A DNA stretch of 64,000 bases, taken from contig JAUSBL010000029.1 of NCBI GenBank assembly GCA_030658975.1, positions 62,001-126,000 of the forward strand, in the 5' to 3' direction. This stretch comes from Candidatus Latescibacterota bacterium. GTDB lineage: Bacteria > Krumholzibacteriota > Krumholzibacteriia > LZORAL124-64-63. A program made the position numbers and the translations under genes. The notes under the pieces are model-generated. The model worked only from the letters and a program-made list of their open reading frames with translations. It had not been told where the DNA came from and searched no databases. Below, piece by piece: positions 38,680 through 47,080 of this stretch; position 1 is the first letter of the stretch, and the number at the start of each line of letters is the position of its first letter.

Positions 38680-38770
38680 CGGGGAACCCGGCTTTGCGGT
38701 TGGGGACCGGATCCGGCGTACGTCGGCTCCATGGTAGGCGCCGCAGCAGCCGGACGCAACCGACGCGGTA

Positions 38771-38799
38771 GGGGCGTGGATCGTCGTAAGCCACGCCCC
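38771..38799. terminator. Hairpin between LVIVD-repeat gene and hydE
   Basis: A perfect 9-bp stem (GGGGCGTGG / CCACGCCCC) with an 11-nt loop lies 22 nt beyond the stop of the upstream minus-strand gene. There is no T tract. It probably ends that transcript. Confidence 0.5.
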
Positions 38800-38820
38800 G
38801 GGACCGCCGACCCGCACCGG

Positions 38821-41800
38821 CTACTTGACCAACGTAAGGCGCCGGCTCGCCGTGCGCCCTCCCGCCTCCAGCCGGCAGTGGTAGACGCCGGCCGCCGCCG
38901 GCCGACCTTGGTCGTCGAGGCCTTCCCACGTGGTCTGGTGCCGGCCCGCCGCCAGCACGTCGCCGTCGTGCAGCGTGCGCACCAGCCGACCCGCGACGTC
39001 GTGGATCCGCAGCCGCACAGCACCTGCGCGTTCCAGGCTGAAGCCGATCACCGTGCGCGGGTTGAACGGGTTCGGTACGTTCTGCGCCAGGCCGAAGGCG
39101 GCCGCGGGCGCAGCCGGCGCCTCGACGACGAAGTCCGCCAGCGCGGCGGCGCTCTCGTTCCCGGCGAAATCGACCGCCGTCACCTGATAGTGCGCGGCGT
39201 AGGGTGCCGGCGCCTCGTCGAGCCAAGTGGCGGCCGTCAACTGATGCACCAGATTCCCGGGCTCAGGCACGAACTCCGCGTGGTCACCGCGGTACACGTT
39301 GTAGTGGCGCAGGTCCGCCTCGGTCGACTCGAGCCAGGTCAGCGAGTTGCCGTCGCCCGCGTAGGCCACCATGAACTGCTGCGGCGCGTTGGGCGCCAGG
39401 TTGTCGACCGACACGCCGCCCAGCACCAGCGAGTCGTGGTTCTGCCCGACGGTGGTCGTGCGCGCGCGCACCAGGTACGTCGTCACGTAGTCGCCCGTCT
39501 CGACCGAATGGTCACCCAGGCTGGGCACGATGACCGAGTACTTGTCCTCGCCGTCGGCCGGCACCAGCCCCAGGTAGTCCCAGTCGCCGGGCGGCAGGCT
39601 CTTGGCTTCCTCCGCCGACGGCGGGTTCAGCGCCTTCTCCCCCAGCAGCGGATCGACCAGGCGGTACAGCGCGTAGCCGAGCAGCGGCTGCGGGCTGCCG
39701 GCGCGATCGTAGCCGCTGCAGCGCCACTGCAGGCGCAGCTGGCGGCCCTGGTCGTTCGGCACGTCGGTCACGGAGGTGATGACGGGGCGTTCGAAGAGGA
39801 ACTCGAACTCAAGGTCGTGGATCACGGGCGGATCGCCTGCGGCGTCGAGCTCGATCGATGCATGCCAGGACCAAGCGCCGTCCGGTACGGGTTCCACGTA
39901 CTGCCAGGGGGCGGGCGAGTCCGGGATTCCTGGCACGTAGTCGCCCCAAAACCCGTTGATGACGCTCGTCAGTTTGAAGGCCGCGATGTCGCCGTCGTGG
40001 ACGATCTGCGCACGCGCGCCGATCACACCCGCGAGCGGCTGCGGCGGTATCTCCGCATGGGCCTGTAGCGGCTGCCAAGCTTCGGAAGCGATCCGTACGT
40101 TGCGCACGACGGTATGGTCGGTCTTCATCCAGCCTCGCGTACAGCCGAAGACCATCTGCGGAACCACGCCGCTCCCGGTTGCGTCGCTCTGGACGTGCGT
40201 CATGTTCCCGGACGGGTCGCTCAGATCGATGACATGCATGGTGGAGCTGTCGCCGACGAGCACGTAAGCCCGATCTCCGACGACCTCCAGCCCGTTGACC
40301 CAGTCATTCGTCTCGTGCACGTCGATCAGCTGCGGCGTGCCGGAAACGGATACGTCGTAGATATGAAGTCCGCGGGTCGCGTCGCTCTGGTTCACAATCG
40401 CCAGCAACCGGTCACCCGCCAGCGCGATCCCCCTGACCCATCCCAACAACGGCACGGTCGCGATGATGGCCGGTGACAGCGGATCCGAGACATCGACGAC
40501 TTCGATGCTCCCTGTGGTACCGACATACAGCCGCGATCCGTGCAGGACGAAGTCGAGGACCCCGATGTTGATACCGCCGGGAATGTTGATCGTGCTGAGG
40601 GCGGCGATCCCGTTCTCCGGATCGGAGATGTCCCACAGCACGACAGGATTGTCGTTCGAGAACGAATCGCCGTGGGTCACGGCGAGTCCGCCGTCGACGG
40701 CAAGCTTATGCGAAGCCCCGGTTGCTACGTCGACCAGGACCGGCGATGCGGGATCCCTGACATCCAGCACGCCCAGCCCGGGGGGATTCGTGACGAAGAC
40801 AAGGCGATCTCCGTTCAGTTCGAGGTCAGTCACTTGGGTACCTGTCGACCACTCACCCACGATAACGGGCGCGTCCGGATCGGACACATCAGCCAGATAA
40901 AGGCCACTGATATGCCCCATCGCCAACAGGTCGCCATCCTGATCCATGCAGATGATGGTGCTCTGGATGCCGGACATCTGCGCCAGGAACTGCATACGGT
41001 TGGGCGCGACCAACTCGACCGCGTGCACGTTCGCCGCCGCGACGAAGGCATGACGGCCGCTGAGCGCCAGACCGCGCACTGTCGTCGGCGCGGACCAGGC
41101 GCCGGCCGGCTCGGGCTGGGTGCTGTAGGGCCGGCGCCAGCGTTCGAGCGAGCGCGAGCTGCCGGCGTACAGGAATTCACCGTCGGTGCGCACGACCGTA
41201 CAGTCGTCCGCCGTCGGCAGTGCGACGACGAGCGTCGGCTGCGTCGGATCCGCCAGCGCGTAGAGACGCACATCACCGGCCGCCGTGGTGACGAAGGCGC
41301 GGTCGCCGAGCAGTTCCACACCCAGCACGGCTGCCGGCGTCGCGACGTGCGCCAGGATCTGCGGCGCCGCGGCCGCGCGGACATCCACGACGACGAATCC
41401 TCCCGCGCCGAGGCCGGCCAGCAGGCGATCACCGTCGATGGCGAGCGTCGTCGGGACACCCGGCAAGGCGAGCGCCACACCCAACACCGGGGCCGACGGC
41501 ACCGAGAGATCGACGACCCGCAGCCGTCCGTCGCTGCCTACGACGTAAGCGGTCCTGCCGGAGATCTCGACATCCGTTGCCGCCGGCAGGGACAGCGTGC
41601 CGACCAACACGGGGTTCGCCGGGGCCGTGACGTCCACCACGCGCAGTCCCACCGCCGCCACGGCGACAACGACCAGGCCGCCGCCGACGGCCAGGCGTTT
41701 GGCCCCTGTTCCGATGTAGAGCTGCCCCAGGCGCGACAGCAGCTCCGGCTGCCAGCCGTCCAGGCAGTGCAGTTCGCGGCCGTCCAGGACATGGACCACG

Positions 41801-42048
41801 CGTCCGTCGACCGCGATGTCCCGTTCGGTGTCGCTGACCAGCGCAACCGTCCCCACGGTGGACATGGACATCGGCGGCAGGGACAGCGTGCCGGCCACCG
41901 TGTCCCAGTCTGCGGTCACGGACGGGCTTTCGGGCGCCGTCTCGAAGCTGGTGCTCCAGCTGAAGGGCTCGGACTGCGCGACGGCCGTGGCGGCCATCAG
42001 CAGGACGACGCCCGCGGTCATCATGCACGGGGACGTGGCTGTTCTCAT
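38821..42048 (-). CDS. Secreted LVIVD-repeat beta-propeller protein with FlgD-like C-terminal domain
   Basis: 1075 residues from the ATG at 42048 (GGGAG five bases upstream), with a signal peptide ending ATAVAQ near residue 25. From about 50 to 650 there are many repeats of the LVIVD type (for example AAVGLRVVDVTAPANPVLVGTL, YVVGSDGRLRVVDLSVPSAPVL), which fold as a propeller. A beta-rich segment and Fn3-like domains (PNAPQQFMVAYAGDGNSLTW) follow. The end is a FlgD-like Ig fold starting NVPNPFNPRTVIGF and closing SRRLTLVK. A surface-exposed or secreted structural or adhesive role is likely. It is divergent from the ECF sigma-factor gene across 150 nt, so it may be controlled by that regulator, which is inference. 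Confidence 0.85.
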   Translation of the reverse strand: MRTATSPCMMTAGVVLLMAATAVAQSEPFSWSTSFETAPESPSVTADWDTVAGTLSLPPMSMSTVGTVALVSDTERDIAVDGRVVHVLDGRELHCLDGWQPELLSRLGQLYIGTGAKRLAVGGGLVVVAVAAVGLRVVDVTAPANPVLVGTLSLPAATDVEISGRTAYVVGSDGRLRVVDLSVPSAPVLGVALALPGVPTTLAIDGDRLLAGLGAGGFVVVDVRAAAAPQILAHVATPAAVLGVELLGDRAFVTTAAGDVRLYALADPTQPTLVVALPTADDCTVVRTDGEFLYAGSSRSLERWRRPYSTQPEPAGAWSAPTTVRGLALSGRHAFVAAANVHAVELVAPNRMQFLAQMSGIQSTIICMDQDGDLLAMGHISGLYLADVSDPDAPVIVGEWSTGTQVTDLELNGDRLVFVTNPPGLGVLDVRDPASPVLVDVATGASHKLAVDGGLAVTHGDSFSNDNPVVLWDISDPENGIAALSTINIPGGINIGVLDFVLHGSRLYVGTTGSIEVVDVSDPLSPAIIATVPLLGWVRGIALAGDRLLAIVNQSDATRGLHIYDVSVSGTPQLIDVHETNDWVNGLEVVGDRAYVLVGDSSTMHVIDLSDPSGNMTHVQSDATGSGVVPQMVFGCTRGWMKTDHTVVRNVRIASEAWQPLQAHAEIPPQPLAGVIGARAQIVHDGDIAAFKLTSVINGFWGDYVPGIPDSPAPWQYVEPVPDGAWSWHASIELDAAGDPPVIHDLEFEFLFERPVITSVTDVPNDQGRQLRLQWRCSGYDRAGSPQPLLGYALYRLVDPLLGEKALNPPSAEEAKSLPPGDWDYLGLVPADGEDKYSVIVPSLGDHSVETGDYVTTYLVRARTTTVGQNHDSLVLGGVSVDNLAPNAPQQFMVAYAGDGNSLTWLESTEADLRHYNVYRGDHAEFVPEPGNLVHQLTAATWLDEAPAPYAAHYQVTAVDFAGNESAAALADFVVEAPAAPAAAFGLAQNVPNPFNPRTVIGFSLERAGAVRLRIHDVAGRLVRTLHDGDVLAAGRHQTTWEGLDDQGRPAAAGVYHCRLEAGGRTASRRLTLVK

Positions 42049-42180
42049 GTCGGCTCCCGGGGTTCGGCGGTGCTGGATCGCGCAACTCTGCGTACATCCA
42101 GACGCGACAAACGCCACCGCAGGCCGACATTGAGAAGATGTTGTCGATATCATGATCAGAAGGCCGCAACCAACCATCAC

Positions 42181-42189
42181 TGCTATACT
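42181..42189 (+). promoter_or_regulatory. Extended -10 element just before ECF sigma gene
   Basis: TGCTATACT is an extended -10 with a five-of-six hexamer. Initiation about seven bases downstream would fall near 42196, three bases before the ATG at 42199, so the transcript would be practically leaderless. No Shine-Dalgarno sequence precedes that ATG. Confidence 0.45.
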
Positions 42190-42198
42190 GGCCCGACC

Positions 42199-42813
42199 AT
42201 GCACGATCCCGATGAATTCACCCGGCTCCTGCGCGCCAGCGGCGACGACGACCAGGCCGCTTCGCGCCTGTTCGAGCGGGTCTACGACGAGCTGTGCGGC
42301 ATCGCCCGCAACCAGCTGCGCCGCGAGCGGGCCGGCCACACTCTGCAGGCCACCGCGCTGGCGCACGAGGTCTACCTCAAGCTGTCCGCCCAGCAGGACG
42401 TCGACTGGCGCAACCGCGCCCAGTTCTTCGCCGTGGCGGCCCAGGCCACGCGCCGCCTGCTGGTCGACCACGCCCGGACAAGGCTGCGCGCCAAGCGCGG
42501 CGGCGGCGCCCACCACACACGATTAAGAACGGGTATCGACGTGCCGGTGCCGGAATCCGACGCCGGGCTTGTCGCCCTGGACGAGGCTTTGACGCGTCTG
42601 CGACAAGAGGACCCGTTGAAGTGCCGCGTCGTGGAGATGCGCTATTTCGGCGGCTGCACGCACGAGGAAATCGCCGCCGTCCTGGGAGTCTCGTCGCGCA
42701 CGGTCGAGCGCCACTGGCGGTACGCGCGAGCCTGGCTGTACCGCGCCCTGCGCGAAGGGACGCCGCCGGCGGAACTCGAGCCGGGGAAGGATCTGGACGC
42801 GCGCGATGGTTGA
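42199..42813 (+). CDS. ECF-type RNA polymerase sigma factor (kinase-linked)
   Basis: 204 residues. Sigma region 2 occupies about 15-95 (FERVYDELCGIARNQLRRERAGHTLQ, then HEVYLKL and RRLLVDHARTR), and region 4 about 130-185 (ALTRLRQEDPLKCRVVEMRYFGGCTHEEIAAVLGVSSRTVERHW). The family resembles ECF sigmas that travel with Ser/Thr kinases rather than with anti-sigma factors. The start at 42199 lacks a Shine-Dalgarno and sits ten bases after a -10-like element. The 3' end overlaps the kinase gene by 8 nt, which strongly implies a joint function: the kinase probably controls sigma activity. Confidence 0.92.
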   Translation: MHDPDEFTRLLRASGDDDQAASRLFERVYDELCGIARNQLRRERAGHTLQATALAHEVYLKLSAQQDVDWRNRAQFFAVAAQATRRLLVDHARTRLRAKRGGGAHHTRLRTGIDVPVPESDAGLVALDEALTRLRQEDPLKCRVVEMRYFGGCTHEEIAAVLGVSSRTVERHWRYARAWLYRALREGTPPAELEPGKDLDARDG

Positions 42814-45412
42814 ACCGCCCCGACGCCCCGACGAGCTTTTCGACGAACTGGTCGATTTGCCGAGCTCCGCGCGCGCAGCCCGCCTGGCGCAACTGTGCGC
42901 CGGCGACGAATCCCTGAGCACCGAGATGATCTCCCTGCTGGCGGCCTGGGACGAGTGCGGCAACTTCCTGGAACAGCCGGCGACCCTGACGCCCGGCGCC
43001 TTCGATCAACTCGATGCCGACGCCGCTCCGCTGCCGCCGGGAACGCCGCCCACCGGCGCGCGCGACCGGGCCGGGCAGTCGTTGGGCGGCTGGCTGCTGC
43101 AGGAGCTGATCGGCTCCGGCGGCGCCGGCGATGTCTGGCTGGCCGGACGCGAGGTCGAAGGCGGCCGCCAGAGGGCGGCGGTGAAGGTCATCCGCACGGC
43201 CATCCTCTCTCCTGACGCCATGCAGCGCTTCCGCAACGAGTGCCGCCTGCTGGCGGAGCTGGACCATCCGGGCATCGCGCGCCTGGTCGACGGCGGTGTC
43301 ACGGACGACGGCGTGCCCTGGCTCGCTGTCGAACACGTCGACGGCCGGCCGCTGGACGCGTGGTGCGACGAGCAGGGTCTCGATGCCCGCGCGCGCGTGC
43401 AGCTGCTGGTCCAGGTCTGCGAGACCGTTCGCCATCTGCACCGCCATTCGGTGCTGCACCGCGACCTCAAGCCCGCCAACGTCCTGGTCGACGCGGGCGG
43501 CCGCCCCCGCCTGATCGACTTCGGCATCGCCCGCGCGCTGGACCTCGCCGACGTCGAGGGGGCGGACGCCGACCTGACCCAACCCGGCCTCGAGCGCATG
43601 ACGCCGGCCTATGCGAGCCCCGAGCAGCTGCGCGGCGAGCCGCTGTCGCTGGCCAGCGACGTCTACGCGCTCGGCGTGCTCGCCTACCGCCTGCTGACGG
43701 GCGAGCTGCCCCGCCAGGGCCGCGGGCGCTGGGACCTCGAACGCGAGATCGCCGCCGGGCCTCCCCGCCGCCCCGGCGACGCGGCGCGCCTGGCGACGGT
43801 GCCCGCGCACGTCCTGCGGGGCGATCTCGACACGATCGTGCTGGCGGCCCTGCGCGCCGACCCCGAGCGGCGCTACCCGTCGGCCGAAGCCCTGCGCGAA
43901 GACCTCGTGCGCTGGCTGGACGGACGCCCGGTTCTCGCACGCGGGGATTCGTTCGCGTACGTCGCCGGCAAGTTCGTGCGGCGGCACGTGGCGGCCGTGT
44001 CCCTGGCCTTCATCGCCGTCTGCGCCCTGGCGGGCGCCGCGGTCACCGGCTTCACGCTCTACGGCCGCGCCGAGGCCGCTCGTCGTGAGGCCGTGCGCGA
44101 TCGCGCCACCGCCCAGCGGGTCAGCGGCTTCCTCGAGGACTTGCTCGCGGCCGTCGACCCGCTCAACGCCGGCGCGCGCGCCGACATCACCGTGCGCCAG
44201 GCTCTGGACGAGGCTTCCGCGCGGCTCGCCGCCGAACTCGCCGGCGAACCGGCGGTGGCTGCTGCGCTGCACATGACCATCGGCAACGCCTACGTGAACC
44301 TGGGCCTGCACGACGACGGCGCGCGCCATCTCGAATCGGCCCGCCGACTCCACGAGACGAGCCGCCTCGCCGATCCCGACGGCCTGGCGATGGTTGCGGT
44401 GAGCCAGGCCGACCTCGCGCTCAAGCGCGGGCACCTGGCCGCAGTCGACAGCCTCCTGGCGCCGGCGTTCGCCTCGGACCAGCCCCTGGCCATGGCCAGT
44501 GCGCAGCTGAGCCTGTCGCGCCTGCGCACCGAGCAGTCGCGACTGGACGAGGCCGAGCAGGCGGCCCGCCTGGCCCTGGCCCACGCGGGGACGCCAGGGC
44601 TCGACCCGGTCCTGCCGGTCCAAACACGCTCGCAGCTGGGCACGGTGCTCTACCGCCAGGGTCGGTACGCGGCCGCCGAATCGTTGATGCTCGACGCGCT
44701 CGCCACGGCACAGGGCGCGTTCGGCGAGGCGCACGTCCTGGCGGCGGAGGCCGCGCAGAACGTGGGCGTCGTGCGGACGGCTCTCGGTCGCCCCCAGGAG
44801 GCCATCGCCGTCTTCGGCGAAGCCCTGGCCATCTACGAGCGCCTGTACCCGCCCGGTCATCCCGAACTCGCGGTCACCCTCATGAACCTCGCCGATGCCG
44901 AGGCGGGCGCCGGACGCCACGCCGACGCTCTGGCCCACTACCGGCGCGCGCGGGGGATCATCGCCGGCAGTCTGGGCGAGCAGCACGTGAACTGGGGGCT
45001 GGCCATGAACGGGATGGCGTACTGCCAGTGGCGCCTGGGCCGTCGCGAGGAGGCGGAAGGACTCTACCGGGAGGCCCTGGCGGTGATGTCCGCCGCCCTG
45101 GGGGACGGCCACCCGTGGCCGGCGGTGGCGCGCGTGAACCTGGCGCGCGTGGTGCACGAGCAGGGGCGTCCCGCCGAAGCCACCGCCCTCGCCCGCAGAA
45201 CGCTCGCCGACCTCGAGGCCGCTTTCCCCGACGGTCACGTCTACACGGTCCGACCGCTGGCCCTGCTGGCGGAGATCGCGCTCGAGGCCGGGGACCGGGC
45301 CGGCGCTACGGCGCTGATCGCGCGCGCCGACTCCCTGACGGCCGCGTCGCCACCTGGCGGCAGCGATCGCACGGCGGTGGAGAAGCTGAAGACGCGACTC
45401 GCAGCCCGCTGA
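42806..45412 (+). CDS. Transmembrane Ser/Thr protein kinase with TPR sensor region
   Basis: 868 residues. After a short N-terminal helical region the Hanks-type kinase domain spans about 95-380: glycine loop GSGGAGDV (103-110), ATP-lysine K127, catalytic HRDLKPANV (H218-D220), DFG at 238-240, and APE-like YASPEQL. One TM helix (VAAVSLAFIAVCALAGAAVTGFTLY, about 395-420) separates it from an extracytoplasmic or periplasmic TPR-rich region (residues 430-868, repeats with ALAHYRRARGII and AEGLYREALAVM). It is translationally coupled to the ECF sigma gene. Known ECF/kinase pairs suggest that phosphorylation switches the sigma factor. Confidence 0.93.
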   Translation: MVEPPRRPDELFDELVDLPSSARAARLAQLCAGDESLSTEMISLLAAWDECGNFLEQPATLTPGAFDQLDADAAPLPPGTPPTGARDRAGQSLGGWLLQELIGSGGAGDVWLAGREVEGGRQRAAVKVIRTAILSPDAMQRFRNECRLLAELDHPGIARLVDGGVTDDGVPWLAVEHVDGRPLDAWCDEQGLDARARVQLLVQVCETVRHLHRHSVLHRDLKPANVLVDAGGRPRLIDFGIARALDLADVEGADADLTQPGLERMTPAYASPEQLRGEPLSLASDVYALGVLAYRLLTGELPRQGRGRWDLEREIAAGPPRRPGDAARLATVPAHVLRGDLDTIVLAALRADPERRYPSAEALREDLVRWLDGRPVLARGDSFAYVAGKFVRRHVAAVSLAFIAVCALAGAAVTGFTLYGRAEAARREAVRDRATAQRVSGFLEDLLAAVDPLNAGARADITVRQALDEASARLAAELAGEPAVAAALHMTIGNAYVNLGLHDDGARHLESARRLHETSRLADPDGLAMVAVSQADLALKRGHLAAVDSLLAPAFASDQPLAMASAQLSLSRLRTEQSRLDEAEQAARLALAHAGTPGLDPVLPVQTRSQLGTVLYRQGRYAAAESLMLDALATAQGAFGEAHVLAAEAAQNVGVVRTALGRPQEAIAVFGEALAIYERLYPPGHPELAVTLMNLADAEAGAGRHADALAHYRRARGIIAGSLGEQHVNWGLAMNGMAYCQWRLGRREEAEGLYREALAVMSAALGDGHPWPAVARVNLARVVHEQGRPAEATALARRTLADLEAAFPDGHVYTVRPLALLAEIALEAGDRAGATALIARADSLTAASPPGGSDRTAVEKLKTRLAAR

Positions 45413-45524
45413 AACCCGCCCACACCGCCCCCCTGAATTCCGCGTGTCGGGTTCCTGCCTGGGATGTCGCGTTAGGGATAACGGCCGACTCTGCCCCTCC
45501 TTCCGCACAACAGGGAGAACCGCC

Positions 45525-46250
45525 ATGCCCACGCTTCATACCACGACCCGCACGTACCTCACGCTCACCGCCGTCCTCGCCTGGGGTCTCACCCTCGGAG
45601 GATGCAAGTCCTCGACGCCGACGAAGCCCGATCCCGTTCCCAGCCAGGGGCAGGTCACGCTCGTCCGCAACGACAGCTATTTCGCGGCGATGGCCGCCGC
45701 CGGATATGATTGCAACGACACACAGACGATCGACCCGGCCGACGATGACTTCTCGCCAACCACCATCGACTTCGGCGTCACCTGCTCGGCCGAAGCCCAG
45801 GGCGAGACGCATTCCGGCAACATGGATGTCGAAGGCTCGCTGACCTACCGGTTCGAGGCGCCCGACGACGGCCTCTCGGAAATTCGGCTCGTGGCGTGGG
45901 CGAGGGGTGGGCGCTCGGCCACCGGTTTGTCGAGCAGCGGTTCGACCGTCCGGGCTCGCCTGCAGATGACGGTGACGGGGGATCCCGTCGCTTACCGCGC
46001 CGTAGGGACGCTCAACTTTGCGGATCACTTCACGGACATGATGAAGCTGCGGGACGTTGCGGCTGCCCCGGGCGTCCACCTCTTCGCCCATTACGGCGAC
46101 AATGACGGCGTCGCGGGCGAGACGGACCTCGACACCTCGGGCACGCTGCCGGCGGGCAGCTACGAGTTGTGGGTGGAATTGAGCACGCATGACTGGTTCA
46201 CCGAGGAGGTGGATTTCACGCTCAGTTTCACTGCCCCAGAGGCCAACTGA
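45525..46250 (+). CDS. Putative lipoprotein of unknown function
   Basis: 241 residues from the ATG at 45525 (GGGAG nine bases upstream); the frame is open 27 codons further up but without a signal. A lipoprotein signal ends in LGGC with the acceptor Cys at about residue 28, followed by a Ser/Thr/Pro/Lys linker. The mature part is beta-rich, resembling a jelly-roll or pre-peptidase C-terminal fold (GTLPAGSYELWVELSTHDWFTEEVDFTLSF). It follows the sigma-kinase pair on the same strand with a 112-nt gap, so it may be a target or sensor partner. I cannot assign a function. Confidence 0.75.
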   Translation: MPTLHTTTRTYLTLTAVLAWGLTLGGCKSSTPTKPDPVPSQGQVTLVRNDSYFAAMAAAGYDCNDTQTIDPADDDFSPTTIDFGVTCSAEAQGETHSGNMDVEGSLTYRFEAPDDGLSEIRLVAWARGGRSATGLSSSGSTVRARLQMTVTGDPVAYRAVGTLNFADHFTDMMKLRDVAAAPGVHLFAHYGDNDGVAGETDLDTSGTLPAGSYELWVELSTHDWFTEEVDFTLSFTAPEAN

Positions 46251-46279
46251 CGGCCGGTGGGTTGTGCCCTGGAAAATGT

Positions 46280-46297
46280 GTCTCAGCATTTTGAGAC
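46280..46297 (+). terminator. Weak hairpin after lipoprotein gene
   Basis: GTCTCA-GCATTT-TGAGAC forms a 6-bp stem 30 nt beyond the stop and is followed by AT-rich sequence. It may terminate the lipoprotein transcript. The region 46300-46454 is AT-rich, without a gene, and presumably holds the AbiEi-like promoter. Confidence 0.4.
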
Positions 46298-46454
46298 CAA
46301 ATATATACATATGTTAATCTATATTTCACCATATAAGGGGAGTTCTTACGGCTTGCCAACCCGGAACACAATCTCCGCGGCACAACCAGGGGTTAGCTCC
46401 GTGCGGGTGCCTATGTTACATTGTATCGGTAAATATCAATGAAAGCCGAGCCCC

Positions 46455-47060
46455 ATGACCACCGACACCACGACCGAGAAAGCCCTGCTGCTGGTCAAGA
46501 AGGCCGGCCTCGCCCGCTCCCAGGACCTGGAGAAGGCCGGGATCACGCGCACCCAGATCACCCGGCTGCTCGCCCGCGGCCTGATCGAGCGCGCGGGGCG
46601 GGGCCTGTACAAGTTGCCCGGCACCGCGGAATCCGACCGGCTCGCCTTCGCGGCGGCCGCGCACCGCGTGCCCGGCGGCGTGCTCTGCCTGCTGTCGGCG
46701 CTGCGGTTCCACGGTCTGACCACACAGAACCCGCACGAGGTCTGGATGGCGATCGAGAACAAGGCCTGGCGGTCGAGGGCCAAGAACCCGCCCTTGCAGC
46801 TGATCTACCTCACGGGCCCGGCGCTGCACGAGGGCGTCGAGGAGCACGAGATCGAAGGGGTCAAGGTGCGGGTCTTCTGCGCGGCCAAGACCGTCGCCGA
46901 CTGCTTCAAGTTCCGCAACAAGATCGGCATCGCCATCGCGGTGGAAGCCCTGCGCGACTACCGGCTGGTCCACCCCAAGGGCCTCGACGTCGTCTGGCGC
47001 TTCGCGGAGCTGAATCGGGTGGCGCGGGTGCTGCAACCTTATTTGGAAAGTCTACGCTGA
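46455..47060 (+). CDS. AbiEi-like type IV antitoxin/transcriptional regulator, orphan
   Basis: 201 residues. The N-terminal winged helix (LLVKKAGLARSQDLEKAGITRTQITRLLARGLIERAGRGLYKLP) and the C-terminal AbiEi domain (FCAAKTVADCFKFRNKIGIAIAVEALRDY) match the AbiEi/DUF6088-like antitoxin family. In AbiE systems the antitoxin represses its operon and counters the nucleotidyltransferase toxin AbiEii. Here no AbiEii follows: the next gene is convergent and encodes a permease. It is either a solitary regulator, as many such homologues are, or a decayed module. The AT-rich upstream flank suggests acquisition. Confidence 0.85.
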   Translation: MTTDTTTEKALLLVKKAGLARSQDLEKAGITRTQITRLLARGLIERAGRGLYKLPGTAESDRLAFAAAAHRVPGGVLCLLSALRFHGLTTQNPHEVWMAIENKAWRSRAKNPPLQLIYLTGPALHEGVEEHEIEGVKVRVFCAAKTVADCFKFRNKIGIAIAVEALRDYRLVHPKGLDVVWRFAELNRVARVLQPYLESLR

Positions 47061-47080
47061 TTTGGATCTGTAGGCCGCGC

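Noticed and set aside
42377-45532. A 1051-codon minus-strand frame opposite the kinase.
   Set aside because: The kinase motifs and TPR repeats are in the plus frame; the antisense product has no domain.
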